This document shows, in pieces, positions 10,303 through 19,189 of a DNA stretch of 64,000 nt (position 1 is its first letter; every line of letters begins with the position of its first letter). Location: positions 9,362,001 to 9,426,000 of the forward strand of contig CM041465.1 in the NCBI GenBank assembly GCA_023213395.1, in the 5' to 3' direction. Source of the DNA: Cycas panzhihuaensis (Eukaryota > Cycadophyta). The notes below the pieces were generated by a model that was not told the origin of the DNA, did no database searches, and was given only the letters and a program-made list of their open reading frames with translations. Both the position numbers and the translations under genes were made by a program.

Positions 10303-12270
10303 TCATATGGCCCTATATATGACCCCCTGGAGGCCCGTGCTTTCCCCTGTCAAATCTGCATATACATGTCCCTCACTGTGGGCCCCTTCACAGGGTGCCA
10401 TCTCCCAGTCTCTGTGATCCCTCTCCTGGGGACCACATGCCTCCGAGGCTCCTCCTGGGCCTCCGCGAGCTGCCTGCCTCGCTCTCCTCATCCCTAGGTC
10501 GTCTCGGGGTCGTCGCCGTCGTGTGGGTCCGTGTCTTGCTCCAACTCGACCTCGAGACCATCTGTGCTACTACCGTGGTCGATCTCAGTGCGGATACGAT
10601 CCCGCTCTCCCTGGAGTACCTCCTCTGTCATCTTGAGATGCTCTGTGATGATTATCAGCTGGGTCCTGCTCTCGCTATCTCCGCCTGCACCACCCTGTGC
10701 CTCTAGAGTCTGGACCCGTCCTCGCAGCTCGTCTCTCTCGCGTCGCGCGTCATCCCTCTCGCGCCTCGTGTCGTCTCTCTCGTACTGTAGTCGTCCCTGG
10801 GATGTGGCATGCTCTTGGGACTCTGCAGCCCATATGCCCCTCGCCCTCACCATCGAGGCGAACGCCTCTCTGTGGGCTCCTGCCGCTCTAGGCTCATCGC
10901 CTGCCTGGATGGGCGGTTGCCCCTTTGCATACACCTGAGGGAATATCTCCCTTGCCACAGCCTCTATCAGTCTCTTAATCTCTGCTGTACCTGCCAATAC
11001 AACACGCCATGTGTTAGTCTATATACCATGATCAAACCAAACCAAACTTCTATCTGGATGCTAAATGACTTTGGAAAAGGTTGGCTCTCACTGTGGCTTT
11101 GATCCTCCGGTCGCGCGGCATCCTCTCCTCCTGGCTCTCCGCCAGCTGCAGGTGCCTCGTCTTCGGGCACCTCCTCTGCTTGGGTCCCTCTCCTCGTGGG
11201 GGTGGCCCCAGCTCTCGTCCCTGCGGATCCCATCGCGATCCGTAGCGTGTGGGCCCTAGTCACGGGTCCTTTAACCTCGCCCTGCGCTCCTGATGGGCCT
11301 GCCTCTCCTCCGGCAGCCCCGGATGGACCCTCTGTCTCTGCTTGTCCTCAAGGACTGCCTCCCCTGGTCATGATGGGCCTACCGTGTCTCCACTATCTCC
11401 ATCGTCCCGTCATTCTGCTTTGTCATCTCCGCGGCACTCTGCTCGCCCACCTCATCGTCACTATCCCACCTCACCGTCACATGCGGCTCGGTATGTAGTG
11501 CGGGAGGGTGAGGAGGTCTAGTGATGTGGCCTCCACCGATCGTCGACATGGGCTCATCCTCTGTCCCCTCACCGAGTCACGCCATCTGTGGACCATCGGC
11601 CTGATCCGTAATAGAGTGAGGTCCCCATTGGCTACCGCCGCAAAGTGATCAAAATACCAACATGTAGCAGTGTCTTTGTATGATAGTCCTCCTCTTAGGA
11701 CGTCTTGATAGTGTCCAAATTGTATGACTAGGTTCGCCGCCATCGTGGTCGCAGTCCATCCTCTCGCCACGGTGGCGGCGCATCGATCCATCCTCCCGGA
11801 ATCTCTATAATTGCCTGGGAAACTGGAGCGAATGCACAATATAATCATCTTCCTCACTCGAGGAATCCGGGATATGAGGTATGCGGAGGGTGCTCCTCCG
11901 ATCCCACCGCCGGCTCACGTGAAGAGGAGCTACCTCCTGTCGTTGCCTCGGTCAGGCGGCGTCCGAGTCTCATCGGCCTCCCGCCGCCCGGAACTCCCGG
12001 TGTCCGCCGGATATCCCTCGGCGTGACCATCACATCCCCACCGTGGTAGGTGGAACACATGCCTCCTAGGTCCCAATGGGACACTATATCCACCAGCGAC
12101 CTGCGGTCCGCGTGTATTGAGGTGTCTTGAGGGCCTTATACAGCCACACCTCTCCAAAGATGTCCCTATCCTCCTGAGTCATCATCTCCATGTAACTCAG
12201 CATAGCCATACCAACATTCTCGCAGTTATCTACCGCGAGGACAACCTGTTCACACCAAAAACACTTCAAG
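10303..12270 (-). pseudogene. Antisense PMD-like gene inside Tat-1 (aORF)
   Basis: A minus-strand gene between pol and the 3' LTR. Reading right to left: a segment at 12269-12084 (NVGMAMLSYMEMMTQEDRDI); then FHLP (about 12045-12056) and GGDVMVTPRDIRRTPGVPGG (about 12041-11980), which resemble the plant mobile domain motif of FHLPxGE followed by TVTPxDV..xGL; then 11857-11477 with Trp/Arg-rich segments ending RIRPMVHRWRDS; then 11263-11092, rich in Gly, Ala and Glu; and after an intron (10991-11091) a C-terminal part with a strongly charged coiled coil (RRERDDARRERDELRGRVQ), ending near 10494. A frameshift lies between FHLP and GGDV, so this copy is dead. Antisense genes at this place are known in some Tat elements such as Grande. 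PMD identity is inferred from short motifs only. Confidence 0.6.
10991..11091 (-). other. Predicted intron in antisense gene
   Basis: On the minus strand the sequence reads CACA|GTGAGAG at the donor and TATTGGCAG|GTACAG at the acceptor, 101 bases, with a CTAAC branch-like element about 30 bases before the acceptor. Removing it joins the 11263-11092 frame to the 10990-10494 frame in phase (QSH-S-TAEIKRLIEAV). It is an intron only in the antisense direction. Confidence 0.6.
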
Positions 12271-13410
12271 TCAGTCTTATGTCAGCTATTATTACCTCTC
12301 TCTCTCTCAAATCTCTCTCTGCCTGAGATATGGGGCTCTTTTGGCCCTCATGTCTATTTTTCTGCCTTTCTGCGCCAAACTTAGCTGCAGCTAAGTTTAG
12401 CACGGTACTAAGGCGATGTGGGGGCCGCGGCAATGATCGCGGCATCGTGATCATTGCATTAAATCTGAAGTGACCCCCCAAAGGGGGGGCTTTTCTGCCC
12501 AAAAACAAAAAAATTTCTTCTGGTGGACCCCGTGGGGCCCACCGGGACCAGGGCTCCCTAATGCCCAGGTCCCCGCCTCTTGCTGGGTCTGATTCGGATC
12601 CTGGGAAGCCTTCCGTTGCCAATAAGGGGCACTAAGACTATGCAAAAATTACTACAAAAACTACAAAAACCATGAACTTTAAACTTGATCCGGGTCGGTT
12701 TAGTGATTTCCACTCCTTTGGATCCGGTCTCATTATCGCCATGTCATCTGTCGGTCGTCTTTGGTTGTCCCGCTCTCCGTCCAAGCGATGCGATCTCTCT
12801 GTGTGCCTCCAAAGTTGGGCGGTGCTCCGCTGCGTAAGGAAATGGCTTTGGTTTCGTATGAGAGCCGGTGAAAATGAATCCATTTTCTCGTCGATTTCCT
12901 TATATAAAGGGGCCCCAGGCACTTCCTCTGTTTTTGGTCTTGCGTCAGTCGTTAGGACCGTCTCGTTGCCCCGATTACCTTTGCCTTCTGGCCCTGGTGT
13001 CAATTGCACTATATTGATGCCCTTTATGCTCTCCCCTGCAAGGGCATTTATGGTGCATCATTATCGCGCTTTTTGCTAGGTCCCTTCTGCATCGTTTTGC
13101 GCGCTACTCTCGTGCCTACCCGAGTTTATACTCGTTTGGCCTGCGTACTGGACTCATTTGATCCTTTCTTGCTCTTGAGTCCCCAAAGGAATGCCCCCAC
13201 TCGGGGCATGTTTCGCTTTCTAAGGCGACCTTTTGGCGCTCAAGGGTTTTTTTCCTCCAACCGCTCTCACGGCTGATCGGATTATGCTCTCACCTTGGGT
13301 TACCTCATTGCTAGGTCCTCCTACCCTTCGCGGCCATTTTCTGCTTGCTTGTTGAGCGTTGCTTTCATCACCCATCGATTGCTTGGATTTTGTGTCGCCG
13401 ATGTCCATAC
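12271..13410. other. Tat-1 region between antisense gene and second RNase H
   Basis: About 1.1 kb without a recognised domain on either strand. It holds a CT repeat (about 12295-12318) and, at 12898-12910, CCTTATATAAAGG, a near-palindromic TATA-like sequence that could serve either strand. On the minus strand it would lie some 600 bases upstream of the PMD-like exons. Open frames of 70-135 codons on both strands overlap and none resembles a family I know. Confidence 0.5.
12898..12910. promoter_or_regulatory. TATA-like element, both orientations
   Basis: CCTTATATAAAGG reads as a good TATA box on both strands (TATATAAA on plus, TATATAAG on minus) in a GC-rich context followed by GGGGCCCC. It could drive the antisense gene to its left or the RNase H frame to its right. 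Evidence is the motif and its position only. Confidence 0.35.
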
Positions 13411-13411
13411 A

Positions 13412-13800
13412 CATCTTCTGAGGCGGAAGCCGCGGTAATCCTGGACCTTCTGCCGCTACATGGATCCTCCGTAGCCCTTCTGGACATGATCTCCTCCGCT
13501 CTGGGATCTTCCTCCGAGAGGCTACTAACAACGAAGCCGAGTATGCAGCTGTTATTGAAGCCCTCACTGACGCTCTCCGTTTCCATCACGGACCCATTGT
13601 TTTGCTTTGTGACTCTCAAGTCGTGGTGTCTCACCTCACCCAGGTCTACCAGGTATGATGCCCTCACTTGAGGACTCTTGCTTCTGCCGCCAGATCCCTC
13701 CTGGCCCGCTTTTCTTCTGTTGATATCCAGCATATCCCTCGGGCCCTCAATGCTGAGGCAGATAGCCTCGTTCGCCTCATCCTTGAGCGCTGCCTCTTCT
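13412..13800 (+). pseudogene. Second, archaeal-type RNase H (aRNH) of Tat-1
   Basis: RNase H fold domain of the type found as an extra copy in plant Tat elements. From 13422 the frame reads GGSRGNPGPSAATWILRSPS, then IFLREATNNEAEYAAVIEAL with the catalytic Glu, then LLCDSQVVVSHLTQVYQ with the second Asp, then IQHIPRALNAEADSLVR with the last Asp. These are the hallmarks of the archaeal/plant RNase HI family and differ from the usual gypsy RNase H seen in Tat-2 at 61904. The first catalytic Asp, expected just before GGS, is lost by a one-base frame break at about 13421. A TGA at 13656-13658 interrupts the frame where an Arg codon would be expected. The domain sits downstream of the antisense gene and just before the polypurine tract, not between RT and integrase. 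Confidence 0.85.
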
Positions 13801-14199
13801 TCTTGTTAGTCCCTGAGGTTTGCCTGGCCTTCCCGTCGCCCAAGCCCCGGGTCATCTGTCACTTTGCTTTGCGATCTGTTCGCACCTCCGAAACTGGGTT
13901 ACTAATGAGGTAAAACTATGGTATCCGCTATTTGTTCTTTATTTAGTTATGCATGTTCCTTTGCATCCTTTGTGGTGGGGGAAGCCCCTCACATCTCATT
14001 CTTCAGTCGGTTTCGGTGGCCCAGGCGGCCCTATGTTGTCTCACCGCCAGCGTATCCACGCATCCTGCCACGACACTCGCCGGCACCCTTGCCTACTGTT
14101 ATGATCTTGATTGATATATCTATACACATGTGCTACTGACAGTTGTGTTGCCAGCATTCGCCATCGCACCAGGCTTCCGAGCGGCGAGGCTCTACTGCC
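13801..14199 (+). other. Tat-1 3' untranslated region
   Basis: Between the second RNase H and the polypurine tract. The last 150 bases (14060-14209) are strongly conserved with 54015-54167 in Tat-2, which suggests a cis-acting role near plus-strand priming. No gene seen. Confidence 0.6.
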
Positions 14200-14209
14200 A
14201 AGGGGGTAG
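14200..14209 (+). other. Tat-1 polypurine tract
   Basis: AAGGGGGTAG directly before the 3' LTR start. Tat-2 has the same CCAAGGGGGCAG at about 54156-54167. This is the expected plus-strand primer. Confidence 0.85.
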
Positions 14210-16786
14210 TGTTTCCTGGCTTTCAGGAATGGATACGGAATCACCGACTCAGGTAGGTGCAGGTATGTCTCTCGCATTATCATCACTTTTTTTTACTGGA
14301 TGTTTGCTTGCGTATCTGCATGTGTATGACTTTGTGGGCGACCTTGTAGTCGTCCACACTTATTTTAGCCTATGACGACTATAGCAGGGGCACACTCCCA
14401 GCGAGTGTGGCACCCTGGTGACCGTATTACTTCCCGCATCTGCCCTCCTCGCTCCAGGATCCGTTAGGTTTGCGCCACCTCCACTCGTGTAATGACTCAT
14501 CATCATTTGGTCAACTTGCCACCCCACTCGAGCCCTATTTTTGCTCCTTTGGACCCGTTTTGTCAGCTTGTTTGCTCCCGGGTAGGTGTTTTAGCTTTTT
14601 ATTAGCCTTTTCTGTCATCTGCCCCTAGCCTAGATTGGTTGGTGGGCCCCAGTTTTGGCTCTAGGCTCGTCTGTGATTTTGGTACCATAGGAATATCCAT
14701 GACAACGAAATTCTCGTGAGACTGTCTCAGGTTATTTTTAAAAATCCGCCGTGGCAATTTCGCATTTATTGCGAAACTGCCACGTGGCTCACGCTTTATT
14801 TCTCTTCCAGCTGCGCCCTAATCACACGCTTTAGGGTTTTGCTTGAGTACTTAAGCCCTTTTTGGCTCATTTTCAAGGATCTTTTGGCTCACTTTTGGAA
14901 TTGCTCTCAAGGAAACACTCTCCTGCTCTGCTTCTCTCTGCTGTTTGCTGCATCAACTAAACCTGCACCCTTCATACAGTGCCAAGCTCTCCTTTGGTGT
15001 GGCTGAGACATTCTCCCAGCCCCTCAAACGCCTTGGAGAGGGCTCCTTTGAAGTGGTTTCCAGCCGGTTTTCACCCAGGCAGTCCATAAGTGCCCCAAGT
15101 GTAGGTGTTTCCCGTCACACCTCTGTAGCAGGGCCTCAAACCTTCTCTACTTCAGATCTAGGCTGATTTATCAGTCCCTCTCCACTGCCCTTTGGCTGAG
15201 GCAAATCCCTTGCCTCTTCTCTTCAGGTATTCCTTGTTTTTATGCTTATTTTCTTATGATATTCATGCTTCAGCTTGTTTGCTCTTACTTGTTGCTTGAG
15301 AGTCGGTTGTCCTCCCTTTTGAAAGTTATACCACTCTCCACATGCTCCTTACTGCGTTCTTTGTCCAAGGCGGTGTGGAGGGGTTGCATAGGTTTTGGAG
15401 AGGAGCTGGGTGGATTCCGTACCACCTTCCACGCTCCCTAGGTGGCTCTTGGCCTCCCAAAACCTCCCTCTCGCCCCGTGCTGCCCTTGGCTTGCAAACA
15501 AGGGTTTGAAGGCCCCCTTTGGTTGCCCAAACCGGTGACACAAGTTGCCACGATTTGGAACCTTTTGCTCAGGTTTGGGCATCACTCATAGGCCCCAACC
15601 GCTGGTTTCTTGCTCCACCTTTCTTCCCCGGGTCACCCGGTTTGCTCCTCATAGCATCCCGGTTCACCATGGGTACCCTTGGGCCTTTCTTTGCCCCTTT
15701 TTGCTGCCATTTTCCAGCCCTTGCTCTTGACTTTCCCCTCGCTGCCTCGTGGCTCTTGGGGGGAGGTTTGGGCATCATTTGCGGGAGGTAGGCCACTCCG
15801 AGGCTTACCTGATCATTTATTTTCACGTTGGTCACTTTCTTTCGGTACTTTCATTGTTGGATTAACACTAACACATGTATATTCAAATTCTCGTTTATGT
15901 TATTTAGGCATATATTGTTAGAGTTTTTGTGTTGCATGTTAGTGCTCTTCCTTCGGGAAGAGAAAGAGGCCGCTATTGCTTGCAGGTACTTGGGAAGCGT
16001 GGAGTGCATCACCCGTGGGCCTAGCTACCGGTAAGCACCTTCATATGTGTTATGTTTTCATGCTACTTCATTTCTTAGTTAGCGCTTCCTTTCTTTGTTG
16101 GCATCACATTTGATTTTCCGGGGAAGGTAAGGAAGCTCCCTATTTCGTCTGCCACAATATCTCGCATCCAGTACATCGCGCGGAGTGGTTGGGCGCTCCT
16201 CGAGAAGGTTACTGTCAAGACGCCTTCGCTCCAGGTGCACGTTTCGTTCCCCTCCGCTACCCTTTCTTTTCCTTTTATTTCTTTCGTAGTAATTAGTATA
16301 CTGAAGGATAAAAGGGGAGAATTGGTTAGGTACTTGTTTGCGATTCGTTTGTCTTGTTTCATGCATCTTTATCATTCGTAGGAAAGATTGTAGGAGTCCT
16401 CCTCTCCCCTACCTTTCCTCCTCTCTCCTTAACCACACGAGTGCCTTACTTCCCGCATCAATCGTGTACCCGGTTAGGTTGTGTAGGATTGCTCTTGGCC
16501 TATCTCCATTAGGTCTTCTCTTCCCCCCTTCTGGCCACCCAAGGGTGGGAGGGTCCTATTCCCAGGTCAAGCCAGGTTTGCCCTACGCACCTTCACCCCT
16601 TATTCGAAGCGGTGAAGGGTCACCCGGTAGTAGCCATACTCCATTACAGATCCCGAACTCGCACTCCGGTGCACGGGGAGCTCTGCGTGGTAGTTACCCA
16701 CCTTTTAGGTCCCACCTTCTATCATTCCACCACTCACTCACCATTACACCTATCAGTTAGGTAGTTATCCTATAGCAGCGCGTCCA
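14210..16786 (+). repeat. Tat-1 3' LTR (2577 bp)
   Basis: Begins TGTTTCCTGG and ends CGTCCA followed by the CTTAT duplication. It is nearly the same as the 5' LTR but keeps a region lost there, including a G-box CCACGTGGC at 14780-14788 and a TATA-like stretch (GTACTTAAG) at about 14848, likely the core promoter. The transcribed start would lie shortly after. Confidence 0.92.
14780..14788 (+). promoter_or_regulatory. G-box in Tat-1 3' LTR promoter
   Basis: CCACGTGGC, the core bound by plant bZIP and bHLH factors, about 65 bases before a TATA-like element. The same site is at 52993-53001 in the Tat-2 partial LTR, 60 bases before TATTTAAG. It is disrupted in the Tat-1 5' LTR and in Tat-2 LTR B. 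Confidence 0.5.
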
Positions 16787-16791
16787 CTTAT
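16787..16791. repeat. Right target-site duplication of Tat-1 (CTTAT)
   Basis: Identical to 2721-2725 and directly after the 3' LTR. Confidence 0.9.
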
Positions 16792-17345
16792 GCTGTTGTT
16801 TTATGTTCTAGATACATGTAACAACCACATGAATCTCACTGGAAAGCAGCCAAACGAATCTTACGTTATCTAAAGAATACCATGTTTCATGGTTTAATTT
16901 ATAACTTTTGTAATAAACCATTAACATTAACTAGATATACTGACTCCGATTGGGCAGGTGATTCAAATGATCGTAAATCTACTTCAGGTTATGTATTTTT
17001 TATTGACTCCTCACCTATTACTTGGTCAAGCAAAAAAATGCAGGCACTGGCATTATCAACAACCGAAGCTGAATATCGAGCATTAGTCGAAGCTGTTAAA
17101 GAAGCACTTTGGCTAAAATCTTTACTCAATGAAATTGGTCTGACTCTAAACTTTTCAATTGAAATTAAAGTTGATAATTAAGGTGCAATTACTATTGCTT
17201 CTAATCTTATTTTACATTCTAGAACTAAACATATAGAATTACATTAACATTTTATACGTAATTTAGTTACTGATAATATTCTTTGTTTGTCTTATTGTCC
17301 AATAGATTTACCTATTGCTGATATACTTATAAAGTCTCTAACTTA
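16792..17345 (+). pseudogene. Copia-1 pol, right part (RNase H)
   Basis: Continuation of the copia-1 polyprotein after the Tat-1 insertion: AVVLCSRYM, then HESHWKAAKRILRYLKNT, then the RNase H core TDSDWAGDSNDRKSTSGYVF, STTEAEYRALVEAVKEALWL and DN.GAI. The Asp and Glu catalytic residues are visible. Stop codons occur near 16822 and 17179 and further on. The frame ends about 17345 with a typical copia C-terminus (ADILIKSLT). Confidence 0.92.
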
Positions 17346-17451
17346 AGTGAAGTATTTATATCTCAGAGATTTATTAGAGATAAAAGAAGTCTCCATCAAA
17401 GGGGGATCATCATGATGAAGATATTCTTTTCTCTCCAGTACAAAAGTTTAC

Positions 17452-17463
17452 ATTAAAGGGGGA
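17452..17463 (+). other. Copia-1 polypurine tract
   Basis: ATTAAAGGGGGA directly before the 3' LTR TGTTAG. A second purine tract CATCAAAGGGGGATC lies about 60 bases upstream, as in copia-2 and copia-3. Confidence 0.85.
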
Positions 17464-17895
17464 TGTTAGATTATATAATGTAAACTTATATAATTATTTA
17501 TGTCACATATCTAAAATAAAAATTAAGTCATTGTAATATTTTTATCTTAGGTATATTTTATTAAATTTGTGGAAGGTCATTGAATTTGCGAAACCGCATT
17601 TCAACAAACCTCCTTAGTACTTAACCTCCTAAATTCCTAGAACATGTCAGCTAGGAATCAAGGAGGGCTGTCCTAATGCCTCAAGGCTAGTCTGTTTTAT
17701 AGGTAGTTTCTTTACATGGTTTTCTGTTCTATATTTTCATTAATAAAATTAGATAACTTAGGAGGTGGTTTTTTCTTCCCTAGAAGGGGTTTTTCCACCT
17801 GTTAATCTGTGTATATGTGCAGTGTCATTTGTTGCCTGTAATTGCTTTACTATTTGATCCTGTCATGACATTATTCATATGTCTATTTTCCTACA
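17464..17895 (+). repeat. Copia-1 3' LTR (432 bp)
   Basis: Starts TGTTAGATT after the polypurine tract. The end at CCTACA, 17895, is set by TG...CA rules and because homology to the copia-3 leader begins at 17896. It contains the hairpin-forming GGTGG...CCACC motif (17763-17800) shared with the other copia LTRs. Confidence 0.75.
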
Positions 17896-18157
17896 TGTCA
17901 TATACTTGATTATTTTTTCATAAATATTTGATTAAAATTTTATATTTCTTAATCAATAATTATCAAACTTTTAATATTAATGAAATTATTTTCTATTAAT
18001 AGCAAATTAACTTCAAGATTACCTTAATGTTTAGTATCTATTAATGAATTTATTTTTGTAACTTATTTACTTTATTCACCTACAATTTCAATCAAACTTG
18101 TCATAACTTCTTTTATTTTCTTCCAAGAGGATCTCTAATCATTAGTTTATTCCCAAT

Positions 18158-19150
18158 ATGGCACTTATGCTAGGAATAAACTCTTGTGTACCAATTTTAG
18201 TATTAACTAGATTTAGTTATACTAATTGGAAAAATAGAATATCCTATCAACTTAAACAACAAAAGATATGGTAATATGTCACAAGAGAGTTTGCAAAACC
18301 CAAAGATGAAACATGAAAAGCTTATATAGCCTATCTGATAAACTATGATGGAGCCCTAGGTACCATCCTAACCTCCCTCTCCCTAAACATTAATAGGCAG
18401 TTCTCTAATACAAATAATCTTGCCACTGCCTGGAAAATTCTTAAGGAAAACTATGATAAGGTTGACACACAATAGTTAACTATTTTAAAATAATAAATGT
18501 ATGATCTAAATTATGAATGCTTTCTTAAAGTTGAAGATTTCTTATCAAAACTTTGACTTATTAACAAAGACCTAGTAAATTATATTAAATCTTCCACAAA
18601 AGTAGGTGATAAAATGGTCACTATAATACATGCAAAAGACGATGATACCCTCACTCATCTTATAATTAATAAACTCCTAAAATATTTTAATCTTTTTAAA
18701 ATTGCTAGGCAACAAGTAGGACATCCACCAATTACTTTTGATCAATTAATGAATTAACTAGTTAAACATTAAAACATGTTGATTTAGACTAGAAAACTAA
18801 ATGATCCTTTGTAGGCTCTTTTTTCCAAGTCATAACCAATTACTAAATCTAAATATTAAAATAATCATCATCATCATCCTAAATTCCAAAAACCTCATAG
18901 AGGTTCATCCACTCTAAATAAACCTTATTATAATGCTAAGTATTCTGGATTACCTAAATCTCATAATACCTCTAAACAGTCATTCCCAAAAAGGAATACT
19001 ATCAATAATAATCTTAATAAAAAAATAAGTTGTGCTTATTATCACAAAAAGGGGTATACCATTAATGCCTATAGGAATAAAATTGCTTCTGAAGCCTAGG
19101 AAGCTTCTCAGGGGATTCAATCACAATCCCATAATTCCCATCATTCCCTA
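18158..19150 (+). pseudogene. Copia-2 gag
   Basis: Capsid gene starting at ATG 18158 (MALMLGINSCVP), matching 36709 in copia-3. The core has DLNYECFLKVEDFLSKL-like and KHAKDDDT-like segments as in the common copia gag (UBN2-like) family. The zinc knuckle region near 19030 reads CAYYHKKGYTINAY: two Cys and the His of the CCHC pattern are changed. Many stops. Not functional. Confidence 0.82.
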
Positions 19151-19189
19151 ACCACTTCTACATCAGCTTTTTTAGCACCAACTACTCAA

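Larger units (their letters stand above)
2726..16786 (+). mobile_element. Tat-1, 14.06-kb Ty3/gypsy element (Tat type)
   Basis: A complete insertion by its borders: LTRs start TGTTTCC and end CGTCCA, with a perfect 5-bp duplication CTTAT on both sides, and removing it rejoins the copia-1 coding frame exactly. Inside are a 5' LTR, primer site, gag, protease, a deleted pol, an AT-rich spacer, a minus-strand PMD-like gene, an archaeal-type RNase H, a polypurine tract and a 3' LTR. The Tat assignment rests on the gag finger of the C-X2-H type, protease DNGSS, the second RNase H and the antisense gene, all known from Tat-lineage elements of plants. It is GC-rich, unlike the AT-rich copia host. The element is defective: most of RT, all of the first RNase H and most of integrase are missing, and gag carries frameshifts. 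Confidence 0.93.

Noticed and set aside
12246-12295. Possible second intron of the antisense gene (GTAATA to TGAACAG)
   Set aside because: Only 50 bases, shorter than usual plant introns, and the upstream exon is not recognisable; kept as a possibility only.
12672-13079. 135-codon plus-strand frame before the second RNase H
   Set aside because: Opposed by equally long minus-strand frames, no recognisable motif, and not in phase with the RNase H.
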